Shown piece after piece: positions 10,462 through 21,340 of a DNA stretch of 64,000 nt (position 1 is its first letter; every line of letters starts with the position of its first letter). This DNA comes from Izhakiella australiensis (GTDB lineage: Bacteria > Pseudomonadota > Gammaproteobacteria > Enterobacterales > Enterobacteriaceae). Position numbers and translations under genes: made by a program. Under the pieces are notes generated by a model. The model was not told where the DNA came from. It saw only the letters and a program-made list of their open reading frames with translations, and searched no databases. The stretch is from positions 124,001 through 188,000 of the forward strand of contig NZ_MRUL01000006.1 of NCBI RefSeq assembly GCF_002006995.1. Reading direction: 5' to 3'.

Positions 10462-12186
10462 TCAGGTCCTCTCCGTTTTGCTTAACCACATTTCATCCAT
10501 ACCACCGCCGCGTATATGCATCGGGTACACGTGTTCGCTGCCATCAACGACGACGTCAACAAACACCAGCCGACCTTTACTCAACTGCTCCAGCGCCTGC
10601 GTAAGCTTGCTTTCCAAATCCTGCGGTTTTTCTATCAAGATGCCCACATGACCATAGGCCTCAGCCAGGCGGACAAAGTCCGGTAGCGACTCCATATAGG
10701 ACTGCGAGTGACGCCCTGAATAGATCATATCCTGCCACTGCTTAACCATGCCGAGATAGCGATTGTTCAGGTTGAGCACCAATACCGGCAGGTCATATTG
10801 CAACGCGGTAGACAGCTCCTGAATATTCATCTGAATACTGCCGTCGCCGGTTACGCAGATAACCGTTTCATCCGGCAGCGCCAGCTTCACGCCCAGCGCG
10901 GCAGGCAAACCGAAGCCCATCGTGCCGAGGCCGCCGGAGTTAATCCAGCGACGCGGCTTATCAAACTGATAGTAGAGCGCGGCAAACATCTGATGCTGGC
11001 CCACGTCCGACGCGACAAACGCATCGCCCTTTGTCAGCCGGCAGATAGTTTCAATCACCGCCTGCGGTTTGATCGCCTCGCTATGACGATCAAATTCAAG
11101 GCATTGGCGCGCGCGCCAGACTTCAATTTGCTGCCACCAGTCACGCAGGCTGTCGGCGTTTTGCGAATTCTCGCTTTGATTCAGCTGTTCCAGCATCTGA
11201 TCCAAAACCTGCCTGGCATCACCGACGATCGGAATATCAGCTTCAACGGTTTTCGAAATCGAGGTGGGGTCGATATCAATATGCAGCACGGTGGCGTTCG
11301 GACAATATTTTACCAGGTTATTGGTGGTGCGATCGTCAAAGCGCACGCCAACGGCAAAAATCAGGTCAGCGTTGTGCATCGTCATATTGGCTTCATAGGT
11401 ACCGTGCATGCCCAGCATGCCGAGGCTCTGACGATGCGTCCCGGGAAAGCCGCCCAGCCCCATCAGGGAGGTGGTAACCGGTAAATGAAGCTTTTCTACC
11501 AGCTGATGTAACGCCGTCTCACAGCCAGAAGTAATAACGCCGCCGCCGGCGTAAAGCACCGGGCGCTGCGCCTGCAACAAGGTCTGAAGCGCGCGACGAA
11601 TCTGCCCTTTATGACCCTGCGTCGTCGGATTATAAGAGCGCATGCTGACGGTATCAGGCCAGACGTAAGGCAGCTTACTGGCCGGATTGAGAATATCTTT
11701 CGGCAGATCAATGACCACCGGGCCGGGCCGCCCGCTGGCAGCCAGCCAAAAGGCTTTTTTCAACACGCCGGGAATATCTTCGGTTTGCTTAACCAGGAAG
11801 CTGTGTTTTACCACCGGGCGGGAAATGCCCACCATGTCGCATTCCTGGAACGCATCGTAGCCGATCAGAGAAGAAGGCACCTGACCGGATAGGATAACCA
11901 GCGGAATAGAATCCATATAAGCGGTAGCGATGCCGGTAATGGCATTGGTGGCTCCGGGGCCGGAAGTGACCAGCACCACGCCCACGTCGCCGGTAGAGCG
12001 CGCATAGCCATCAGCCATGTGAACGGCGCCCTGCTCGTGGCGCACTAAAATATGATCAATACCGCCGACCGTTTGCAGAGCGTCATAAATATCAAGAACC
12101 GCCCCGCCAGGGTAACCGAACACGTGCTTTACGCCCTGGTCAATCAGCGACCGGACCACCATCTCAGCTCCTGACAACATCTCCAT
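10462..12186 (-). CDS. ilvI: Acetolactate synthase III catalytic subunit
   Basis: IlvI makes 2-acetolactate or 2-aceto-2-hydroxybutyrate from pyruvate, the first common step to valine, leucine and isoleucine. The 574-residue protein shows the thiamine-diphosphate enzyme layout: N-terminal pyrimidine domain with the catalytic glutamate in [15 protein letters not shown], central FAD domain, and C-terminal cofactor motif [12 protein letters not shown]...NLNN. It sits head to head with the leu operon. In E. coli this promoter is activated by Lrp; the long AT-rich upstream region is compatible with that but no specific site is claimed. Confidence 0.98.
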   Translation of the reverse strand: MEMLSGAEMVVRSLIDQGVKHVFGYPGGAVLDIYDALQTVGGIDHILVRHEQGAVHMADGYARSTGDVGVVLVTSGPGATNAITGIATAYMDSIPLVILSGQVPSSLIGYDAFQECDMVGISRPVVKHSFLVKQTEDIPGVLKKAFWLAASGRPGPVVIDLPKDILNPASKLPYVWPDTVSMRSYNPTTQGHKGQIRRALQTLLQAQRPVLYAGGGVITSGCETALHQLVEKLHLPVTTSLMGLGGFPGTHRQSLGMLGMHGTYEANMTMHNADLIFAVGVRFDDRTTNNLVKYCPNATVLHIDIDPTSISKTVEADIPIVGDARQVLDQMLEQLNQSENSQNADSLRDWWQQIEVWRARQCLEFDRHSEAIKPQAVIETICRLTKGDAFVASDVGQHQMFAALYYQFDKPRRWINSGGLGTMGFGLPAALGVKLALPDETVICVTGDGSIQMNIQELSTALQYDLPVLVLNLNNRYLGMVKQWQDMIYSGRHSQSYMESLPDFVRLAEAYGHVGILIEKPQDLESKLTQALEQLSKGRLVFVDVVVDGSEHVYPMHIRGGGMDEMWLSKTERT

Positions 12187-12825
12187 TTTTGCCTCCAGGC
12201 TTTTAGGGATACCGAACTAACCTGCAACGACTGTCACCGCGAGTGTGACAGCAGCCTGACAAGGTCGAACTCTTTATTATGAGCGTGGAATTCATTTCCA
12301 CACCGGGTACAGAGCGGTTGCTCTGCGTGATTAGATAGCGTCTGACAAATTACCTTAACCGCAGAAGGGCCGGCAGGCAAACGCCGCCCGCGATGATTTT
12401 TATCTGTTTATCAATATGCTTTTCGGCGGAAAACCGGGAATGCCGAATAACTGAAAAATAAAAAGGCCCATTTTCAGTGGATTATTTCGCGATATAAAAA
12501 TTATATAGTGATTATATTTTGTAATTGAAAAAGCACCGGGTAATCACACCGCACATTTTTTATCTCAGCAGATAAATAAAGTCCGATCCGCCACAACAGC
12601 GCCGCTAAGCAAAATATTTCACCAACTAACCCGCCACAATCTATAAAAATATGCTGCCGCGCTTACGCCCCCCGCAGGGTATTGCAGGCGCGAATAGCGC
12701 GCTGGCACTTACCGAATAAAATTATAAAAAACTTTTATTATTAAAGCGTTAAACGCTAAAAGCTCAATGCAGCGCCCTACAGCATATCGCGCTGTCGATG
12801 GCGGATATGCAGGGCGTAGCAATGG
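12187..12825. other. AT-rich divergent region between ilvI and leuL, no leuO
   Basis: In E. coli the regulator gene leuO lies between ilvIH and leuLABCD. Here roughly 640 bp without a convincing frame takes its place, with many A/T runs, especially 12465-12760. It must hold the ilvIH promoter, and Lrp or H-NS binding would be expected by analogy. I see no LysR-type helix-turn-helix remnant on either strand. Confidence 0.6.
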
Positions 12826-12854
12826 TTGACATCTCCACACAAATCAAGTACCAA
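12826..12854 (+). promoter_or_regulatory. Probable leu operon promoter
   Basis: A perfect -35 TTGACA at 12826-12831 is followed 17 bp later by a weak -10 TACCAA. It lies about 35 bp upstream of leuL, the expected place for the leuLABCD promoter. The -35 is convincing; the -10 is the weaker part of the call. Confidence 0.65.
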
Positions 12855-12889
12855 TTAATACATTGAAAATTTATTGAGGTTTGCAGGTG

Positions 12890-12973
12890 ATGTCATATAC
12901 CCGTCGTCTATCAGGTCTACTACTAAACGCCTTAACTGCGCGCGGTAGACTTGTAGGTGGCATTACTGGGTAA
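12890..12973 (+). CDS. leuL: leu operon leader peptide
   Basis: A 27-codon reading frame, MSYTRRLSGLLLNALTARG and onward to GGITG, precedes the leu attenuator. It carries four CUA leucine codons (codons 7, 10, 11, 12), the rarest leucine codon in enterics, plus a UUA at codon 15. This is the sensing region: ribosome stalling at CUA when leucyl-tRNA is scarce favours antitermination. The RGR.VGGI ending resembles the E. coli LeuL tail. GTCTAC at 12915-12920 within the Leu codons pairs with GTAGAC at 12945-12950, the expected protector hairpin. Confidence 0.93.
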   Translation: MSYTRRLSGLLLNALTARGRLVGGITG

Positions 12974-12997
12974 TCCAAAACCTGCAAACGATCTAAA

Positions 12998-13024
12998 AAC
13001 CCGCGCCAAGGCGCGGGTTTTTTT
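12998..13024 (+). terminator. leu attenuator terminator
   Basis: A GC-rich stem ACCCGCGCC-aa-GGCGCGGGT is followed by a run of seven or more T, 25 bp after the leuL stop and 44 bp before leuA. It is the intrinsic terminator that ends transcription when leucine is plentiful. Confidence 0.95.
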
Positions 13025-13067
13025 ATGCTCGTTGCCATGACGACACAAACCGACAAGGAACAATCCA

Positions 13068-15727
<2,660 letters not shown>

Positions 15728-15731
15728 AAAA

Positions 15732-17132
15732 ATGAGCAAAACTTTATACCAGAAGCTGTTTGATGCACATGTCGTCCACGAAGCGCCAAATGAAACGCCA
15801 CTGCTGTACATTGACCGTCACCTGGTGCATGAAGTCACCTCGCCGCAGGCCTTTGACGGCCTGCGCGCCCACGGTCGTCCGGTGCGTCAGCCGGAGAAAA
15901 CCTTCGCCACCATGGATCACAACGTCTCAACCCAGACGCGTGATATTAACGCCAGCGGCGAAATGGCACGTATCCAGATGCAGGAACTGATTAAGAACTG
16001 CAACGAATTCGGCGTTCAGCTCTACGATCTCAACCACCCGTTCCAGGGCATTGTGCATGTAATCGGGCCGGAGCAAGGCATGACGCTGCCCGGCATGACC
16101 ATCGTCTGTGGTGATTCCCATACCGCTACCCACGGCGCTTTCGGCGCGCTGGCGTTTGGCATCGGCACTTCCGAAGTGGAACACGTACTGGCAACCCAGA
16201 CCCTGAAGCAGGGCCGGGCGAAAACCATGAAGATCGAAGTTAAAGGTCAGGTTGCCCCGGGGATCACCGCCAAAGATATCGTACTGGCGATCATTGGAAA
16301 AACCGGCAGCGCGGGCGGTACCGGTCACGTGGTTGAATTTTGCGGATCGGCGATCGAAGCGCTGAGTATGGAAGGCCGCATGACCCTGTGTAATATGGCG
16401 ATCGAACTGGGTGCTAAAGCCGGTCTGGTCGCACCGGATGACACCACCTTTGCTTATCTGCAAGCGCGCCAGTTTGCCCCGAAAGGCGAGAACTGGCAGC
16501 AGGCGGTGGAATACTGGCGCACCCTTAAATCTGATGAGGGCGCTAAATTTGACAGCGTCGTCACCCTCAACGCCGCAGAAATTGCGCCGCAGGTCACCTG
16601 GGGCACCAACCCAGGCCAGGTTATCGCCGTCGACCAGCAGATTCCCAATCCGGCCAACTTCGCCGATCCGGTTGAGCGCGCCTCCGCAGAAAAAGCCCTG
16701 GCCTATATGGATCTGCAACCCGGTATCCGCCTGACCGAGGTTAAAATCGATAAAGTATTTATCGGATCCTGCACCAACTCGCGCATTGAAGATCTGCGTG
16801 CCGCCGCCGAAATTGCTAAAGGACGCAAAGTCGCGCCCGGCGTACTGGCAATGGTGGTACCCGGCTCCGGCCCGGTTAAAGCGCAGGCGGAAGCCGAAGG
16901 GCTGGATAAAATTTTCCTTGAAGCCGGTTTTGAATGGCGCCTGCCAGGATGCTCTATGTGCCTGGCGATGAATAACGATCGGCTGGAGCCCGGCGAACGC
17001 TGCGCTTCAACCAGCAACCGTAACTTTGAAGGCCGTCAGGGCCGCGGCGGCCGTACCCATCTGGTCAGCCCGGCAATGGCCGCCGCCGCCGCCGTCACCG
17101 GTCATTTTGCCGATATCCGTCAACTGAACTGA
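15732..17132 (+). CDS. leuC: 3-isopropylmalate dehydratase large subunit
   Basis: LeuC with LeuD isomerises 2- to 3-isopropylmalate through an aconitase-type [4Fe-4S] centre. I use the ATG at 15732, which gives [18 protein letters not shown] and 466 residues, the E. coli length; an open frame extends 52 codons upstream into leuB but has no family match. Cluster ligands are visible in [12 protein letters not shown] near residue 347 and [10 protein letters not shown] near 407-410, together with [12 protein letters not shown] near 130. Confidence 0.97.
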   Translation: MSKTLYQKLFDAHVVHEAPNETPLLYIDRHLVHEVTSPQAFDGLRAHGRPVRQPEKTFATMDHNVSTQTRDINASGEMARIQMQELIKNCNEFGVQLYDLNHPFQGIVHVIGPEQGMTLPGMTIVCGDSHTATHGAFGALAFGIGTSEVEHVLATQTLKQGRAKTMKIEVKGQVAPGITAKDIVLAIIGKTGSAGGTGHVVEFCGSAIEALSMEGRMTLCNMAIELGAKAGLVAPDDTTFAYLQARQFAPKGENWQQAVEYWRTLKSDEGAKFDSVVTLNAAEIAPQVTWGTNPGQVIAVDQQIPNPANFADPVERASAEKALAYMDLQPGIRLTEVKIDKVFIGSCTNSRIEDLRAAAEIAKGRKVAPGVLAMVVPGSGPVKAQAEAEGLDKIFLEAGFEWRLPGCSMCLAMNNDRLEPGERCASTSNRNFEGRQGRGGRTHLVSPAMAAAAAVTGHFADIRQLN

Positions 17133-17143
17133 GGAAGATAATC

Positions 17144-17749
17144 ATGGCGAAGAAATTTACCCAGCACACGGGAATTGTTGCACCGCTGGATGCCGCGAAC
17201 GTCGATACCGACGCGATTATCCCCAAGCAGTTCTTGCAGAAGGTGACGCGCACCGGCTTTGGCATTCATTTATTCAACGACTGGCGCTATCTGGATGACG
17301 CTGGTCAGCAGCCGAATCCGCAGTTTGTGCTGAATAAGCCGGAGTTTAAAGGTGCCAGTATTCTGCTGGCGCGGGAGAACTTCGGCTGCGGCTCATCCCG
17401 CGAGCACGCGCCCTGGGCGCTGACTGACTTTGGTTTTCACGTGGTGATTGCGCCGAGCTTTGCCGATATTTTCTACGGCAACTCGTTTAATAACCAGCTG
17501 CTGCCGGTCGTTCTGAGCGAACAGCAGGTCGATGAGCTGTTTAGCCTGGTTCAGGCGCAGCCCGGTATCCAGTTTATCGTCGATCTGGAAAAGAAACAGG
17601 TTAGCGCTGGCGACCAGCACTACAGTTTCGATCTCGACAGCTTCCGCCGTCACTGCATGCTCAATGGCCTGGACAGCATTGGTCTGACGCTGCAGCATGA
17701 AGAGGCGATTTCACGCTACGAAGCCAGCCAGCCGGCCTTCCTGCATTAA
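17144..17749 (+). CDS. leuD: 3-isopropylmalate dehydratase small subunit
   Basis: LeuD is the swivelling small subunit that completes the isopropylmalate isomerase active site with LeuC. The 201-residue protein carries the family motifs [13 protein letters not shown] near residue 20 and [18 protein letters not shown] near 70. It starts 11 bp after leuC behind a GAGGAAG ribosome-binding site and is the last gene of the leu operon. Confidence 0.98.
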   Translation: MAKKFTQHTGIVAPLDAANVDTDAIIPKQFLQKVTRTGFGIHLFNDWRYLDDAGQQPNPQFVLNKPEFKGASILLARENFGCGSSREHAPWALTDFGFHVVIAPSFADIFYGNSFNNQLLPVVLSEQQVDELFSLVQAQPGIQFIVDLEKKQVSAGDQHYSFDLDSFRRHCMLNGLDSIGLTLQHEEAISRYEASQPAFLH

Positions 17750-17758
17750 TCCCCTCTG

Positions 17759-17780
17759 CGCCCGCCATCGCGGCGGGCGA
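17759..17780 (+). terminator. Possible terminator after leuD
   Basis: An 8-bp perfect GC stem, CGCCCGCC-atcgc-GGCGGGCG, lies 10 bp after the leuD stop. The following sequence (ACTTTCCCC) has a poor U-tract, so it may only slow polymerase or protect the 3' end. Confidence 0.5.
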
Positions 17781-17833
17781 CTTTCCCCGTAACACTCCTC
17801 TCCACCTGATGTCTAAAAGCGAAAATTAGCGAC

Positions 17834-17934
17834 AAAAAAGCCCAGCGCAGGCCGCAGTCCACGCTGGTCGGGAAACTCCCTTTTCAGTTAATGAATGTCC
17901 GGACAGCGCGCGAACCGCGCGCCGCCCTTTCATC
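17834..17934 (-). ncRNA. sgrS: Probable short SgrS-type small RNA without sgrT
   Basis: In E. coli the sugar-phosphate stress RNA SgrS is transcribed divergently from sgrR, the position used here. On the minus strand a -10 GATAAT (17947-17942) stands 7 nt before GATGAA, which resembles the E. coli SgrS 5' end. The 3' end has the SgrS order of parts: an unpaired TAACTGAAAA (17890-17881), a small hairpin GGGA-gtt-TCCC (17880-17870), then a terminator stem CCAGCG...CGCTGG (17867-17842) and TTTTTT. The RNA would be about 101 nt, too short for the SgrT peptide. The exact ptsG-pairing sequence of E. coli is not present, so the match rests on position and architecture. Confidence 0.6.
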
Positions 17935-18001
17935 AGCGCCTATTATCTGCGTAATATAGGGCATAAAATACTGATGACTTATGCCGCAAGGTTCCCCATT
18001 T

Positions 18002-19663
18002 ATGTCCTCTTCTCGTCTGCAGCAGCAATTTATCCGCCTGTGGCAATGCTGTCATGGATTACCTCAGGAAACCACGCTGAACTATCTGGCGCAGCAGCTC
18101 AGCTGTTCACGTCGCCATATGCGCAACCTGCTCAATGCCATGCAGGCTGAGGGCTGGCTGGAGTGGCAGGCTGAAGCCGGGCGCGGTAAACGATCGCGTT
18201 TGCAGTTCCTTTATACCGGTCTGGCGCTGCAGCAACAGCGCGCCGAAGATCTGCTGGATCAGGATCGCATCGATCAGCTGGTGCAGATTGTCGGCGACCG
18301 CCAGACGGTACGCCAGATGCTGCTGTCGCGGCTAGGCCGCAGCTTTCGTCAGGGAAAACATATTATGCGGGTGCTTTACTATCGCCCGCTGCTCAACTTG
18401 CTGCCCGGCACGCCGTTACGGCGTTCGGAAACCCACCTGGCACGTCAGATCTTCAGCGGTCTGACGCAAATAAATGAGGAAAATGGGGAAGTCGAAGCGG
18501 ATATCGCCCATCACTGGCAGCAGATTTCTACCCTGCACTGGCGCTTCTTTCTGCGTCCGGCCGTCCATTTCCATTCCGGCAAAGAGCTGGAAACGGCTGA
18601 CGTCATCGCCAGCCTGCAAAGAGCCAGCAAGCAGCCATTGATGGCCCATATCGCCCGTCTGGAATCCCCCACGCCCTGGACGCTGGATATTTATCTCAGC
18701 CAGCCGGACAGCTGGCTACCCTGGCTGCTCGGAAGCGTTGGCGCACTGATTTTGCCGCGCGACTGGCATCTGCTGGAAAACTTCGCCCGCCAGCCGGTTG
18801 GCACCGGCCCCTATTCAGTGGTGCGTAATCAAACAACGCAGCTGCGCATTTCCGCTTTTGATGACTACTTTGGCTATCGCGCGCTGCTCGACGAAGTGAA
18901 TATCTGGGTGCTGCCGGATATCAGCGATGAGCTGGTTTACGCTGGCGTAACCCTGAAAGGTGAGAATGATGATAAAACCGACGAAGAGAGCCGGCTGGAA
19001 GAAGGCTGCTATTTCCTGTTATTCGACAGACGCTCTGAGAAAGGACGCAATAGCCAGCTACGCCAATGGCTTAGCTGGCGCTTTAATCCCATTACCATCC
19101 TCAATCAAAGCGGCATAAACTACCAGCGCTACTGGTCTCCCGCCTATGGCCTGCTGCCGCGCTGGCATCACCGACGCCAGATCAAGCCCAGTGAAAAGCC
19201 GGACGGCCTGACGACGCTCACCCTGACCTGGTATCACGACCAAACCGAACATCAGGCCATTGCCGACCAGCTAGCCCCGCTGCTGGCGGCCGAAGGTATC
19301 ACCCTGGTTACCCGCCAGGTTGAGTATGCGCAGTGGTATCACGGCGAAGTCGAGAGCGATCTCTGGCTGGGCTGCATTAATTTTACGCCGCCGCTGGAAT
19401 ACTCCTTATTCAGCATGCTCTATGACATCCCCCTGCTGCGCCACTGCATCGATTTACCCTGGGAGGAAGACGCCCAGCGCTGGCGCGAGCAGCAGCTACC
19501 GATGGCGGAATGGTGCCAGCAGCTGATTGAACAAGGCTACCTGCATCCGCTGTTTCACCACTGGCTCCTGCTGCACGGTCAGCGCAGCATGCGCGGCGTC
19601 AGCATGAATTCACTGGGCTGGTTCGACTTCAAATCAGCCTGGTTTGCCCCACCGCAGCCATAA
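18002..19663 (+). CDS. sgrR: HTH-type transcriptional regulator SgrR
   Basis: SgrR activates sgrS during glucose-phosphate stress and regulates its own gene. The protein has an N-terminal winged-helix domain ([20 protein letters not shown] near residues 30-50) and a C-terminal solute-binding-like domain of the SBP_bac_5 class from about residue 160. I start at ATG 18002, giving [17 protein letters not shown] in register with E. coli; an upstream ATG at 17981 adds seven unmatched residues. The 553-residue length agrees with the family. It lies upstream of thiBPQ on the same strand, as in E. coli. Confidence 0.95.
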   Translation: MSSSRLQQQFIRLWQCCHGLPQETTLNYLAQQLSCSRRHMRNLLNAMQAEGWLEWQAEAGRGKRSRLQFLYTGLALQQQRAEDLLDQDRIDQLVQIVGDRQTVRQMLLSRLGRSFRQGKHIMRVLYYRPLLNLLPGTPLRRSETHLARQIFSGLTQINEENGEVEADIAHHWQQISTLHWRFFLRPAVHFHSGKELETADVIASLQRASKQPLMAHIARLESPTPWTLDIYLSQPDSWLPWLLGSVGALILPRDWHLLENFARQPVGTGPYSVVRNQTTQLRISAFDDYFGYRALLDEVNIWVLPDISDELVYAGVTLKGENDDKTDEESRLEEGCYFLLFDRRSEKGRNSQLRQWLSWRFNPITILNQSGINYQRYWSPAYGLLPRWHHRRQIKPSEKPDGLTTLTLTWYHDQTEHQAIADQLAPLLAAEGITLVTRQVEYAQWYHGEVESDLWLGCINFTPPLEYSLFSMLYDIPLLRHCIDLPWEEDAQRWREQQLPMAEWCQQLIEQGYLHPLFHHWLLLHGQRSMRGVSMNSLGWFDFKSAWFAPPQP

Positions 19664-19666
19664 TGC

Positions 19667-19695
19667 TTTCGCCGCAGCACAGGAACTATTACAAT
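19667..19695 (+). promoter_or_regulatory. Candidate thiBPQ promoter
   Basis: A good -10, TACAAT at 19690-19695, lies 7-8 bp before the 5' strand of riboswitch helix P1. The sequence 17 bp upstream (TTTCGC) is only a weak -35. A start near 19702 would begin the RNA exactly at the aptamer. Confidence 0.55.
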
Positions 19696-19702
19696 CAGGC
19701 GT

Positions 19703-20296
19703 TCTCAACGGGGTGCCAGGAAATAAACTTGTCAGGTAATGCCGCGCTGCCGCCATTAAACGCCGCGAGCAGGCATTCAGCCGGTGAAGGCCAGCGCACA
19801 GCAACCGCAGCATACACCAGTATGTGAGGATTGAGCGCACTGCCCGACGCCGGATCAATGCCGCGCTGCCGCCATTAAACGCCGCGAGCAGGCATTCAGC
19901 CGGTGAAGGCCAGCGCACAGCAACCGCAGCATACATCAGTATGTGAGGATTACGCGCACTGCCCGACGCCGGATCAATGCCGCGCTGCCGCCATTAAACG
20001 CCGCGAGCAGGCATTCAGCCGGTGAAGGCCAGCGCACAGTAACCGCAGCATACATCAGTATGTGAGGATTACGCGCACTGCCCGACGCCGGATCAATGCC
20101 GCGCTGCCGCCATTAAACGCCGCGAGCAGGCATTCAGCCGGTGAAGGCCAGCGCACAGTAACCGCAGCATACATCAGTATGTGAGGATTACGCGCACTGC
20201 CCGACGCCGGATCAATGCCGCGCAGCAAGTTTAAAACCAGGCTGAGAGAAAACCCGTCGAACCTGATCCGGCCAACACCGGCGTAGGGATTTGAGA
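19703..20296 (+). ncRNA. TPP riboswitch of thiBPQ, split by a repeat array in its P3 arm
   Basis: The 5' half TCTCAACGGGGTGCC (19703-19717) and the 3' half (20240-20296) with GGCTGAGAGAAAACCCG, GAACCTGATCCGG and GGCGTAGGGA are the conserved parts of the thiamine pyrophosphate aptamer. P1 is TCTCAA (19703-19708) with TTGAGA (20291-20296); P2 is CGGGG with the ACCCG segment; P3 is GCC (19715-19717) with GGC (20240-20242), then GG with CC. Beyond a small A-rich internal loop, TAAACTTG (19724-19731) pairs perfectly with CAAGTTTA (20226-20233). The 494 nt between these last two strands hold four 119-bp repeats. By analogy TPP binding should lower thiBPQ expression. Confidence 0.9.
19738..20213. 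repeat. Four tandem copies of a 119-bp repeat
   Basis: Units run 19738-19856, 19857-19975, 19976-20094 and 20095-20213, each exactly 119 bp and beginning AATGCCGCGCTGCCGCC; a 10-bp fragment AATGCCGCGC of a fifth follows at 20214. Differences are few: ACACCAG versus ACATCAG in the hairpin, GATTGAG versus GATTACG, and CAGCAACC versus CAGTAACC. Units 3 and 4 look identical. Each unit contains a CATAC-aYca-GTATG hairpin and AATGCC...GGCATT arms. The period is not a multiple of three and reading frames across it lack protein character. The array lies in the loop of the riboswitch P3 arm. Confidence 0.97.
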
Positions 20297-20353
20297 CTAT
20301 GGCTATCCACTCAAGTCCTTTGCGACCTCTTAATTCCAGCCATGGAGCGCAAA

Positions 20354-21340
20354 GTGTTAAAATATATTCTGCCCGCCGCACTGCTATTCTCCGCCCCGGC
20401 CTTCGCTGAAAAACCCGTGCTGACGGTTTATACCTATAGCGCGTTCTCCGCCGATTGGGGACCGGGACCGGCAGTGAAAAAAGCCTTTGAAAGCCAGTGT
20501 GGCTGCCAGCTGAAGTATGTCACGCTGGATGATGGCGTTTCGCTATTGAACCGCCTGCGTATGGAAGGAAAAAACAGCAAAGCCGATGTCGTCGTCGGTC
20601 TGGATAATAATCTGCTGGCGGCGGCGGATAAAACCGGCCTGTTCGCGCCGTCAGACGTTGATACCAGCCATCTGAACGTGCCCGGTGGCTGGCATGACAG
20701 CACCTTTGTACCCTTCGACTACGGCTATTTTGCCTTTGTGTATGACAAAACCAAACTGGCTAATCCACCGAAAAGCCTGAAGGAGCTCGTGGAAGGGTCG
20801 GCCCCCATTAAAGTGGTCTATGAAGATCCACGCACCAGCACCCCAGGGCTGGGGCTGCTGCTCTGGATGCAAAAAGTCTTCGGCGATAAAACCCCGCAGG
20901 CCTGGCAACAGCTGGCGAAAAAAACCGTGACGGTTACCAAAGGCTGGAGTGAGGCCTACGGCCTGTTCCTGAAAGGAGAAGCGGATATGGTGCTCAGCTA
21001 TACCACCTCACCCGCTTATCACCTGATCGAAGAGAAAAAAGATAACTATGCTGCCGCCAACTTTAGCGAAGGCCATTATCTGCAGGTGGAAGTCGCCGCT
21101 CAGCTGAAATCCAGCAAACAGCCAGCGCTGGCGCATAAGTTTATGCAGTTCATCATCTCAAATGACTTTCAGAAAACTATTCCTACCGGCAACTGGATGT
21201 ATCCGGTAGGTAACGTTCCACTGCCGGAAGGCTTTGCGACGCTGATTAAACCGGACGCCACGCTGCAGTACAGCCCGCAGCAGGTCGCTAACCAACGCGC
21301 AGAATGGATTTCCGCATGGCAACGCGCCGTCAGCCGTTAA
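20354..21340 (+). CDS. thiB: Thiamine/TPP-binding periplasmic protein
   Basis: ThiB is the periplasmic receptor of the ThiBPQ ABC importer for thiamine and its phosphates. From the GTG at 20354 the protein begins MLKYILPAALLFSAPAFA|EKPVLTVYTY: signal peptide, signal peptidase site after AFA, then the mature domain. I prefer this GTG because GGAG at 20344-20347 is well spaced and the N-terminus aligns with E. coli; an ATG at 20342 would add four residues and use up that site. TGNWMYP near the C-terminus and DPRTSTPGLGLL are conserved family segments. It is first in the operon and overlaps thiP. Confidence 0.95.
   Translation: MLKYILPAALLFSAPAFAEKPVLTVYTYSAFSADWGPGPAVKKAFESQCGCQLKYVTLDDGVSLLNRLRMEGKNSKADVVVGLDNNLLAAADKTGLFAPSDVDTSHLNVPGGWHDSTFVPFDYGYFAFVYDKTKLANPPKSLKELVEGSAPIKVVYEDPRTSTPGLGLLLWMQKVFGDKTPQAWQQLAKKTVTVTKGWSEAYGLFLKGEADMVLSYTTSPAYHLIEEKKDNYAAANFSEGHYLQVEVAAQLKSSKQPALAHKFMQFIISNDFQKTIPTGNWMYPVGNVPLPEGFATLIKPDATLQYSPQQVANQRAEWISAWQRAVSR

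Noticed and set aside
19738-20213. CRISPR array
   Set aside because: The repeats are 119 bp and directly abutting, with no unique spacers and no cas genes nearby.
19634-20381. Minus-strand reading frames of about 100 codons across the tandem repeats, with repeated Arg/Ala-rich peptides
   Set aside because: The 119-bp period shifts frame in each unit, the starts lack ribosome-binding sites, and the region is occupied by a riboswitch. They are shadows of the repeat.
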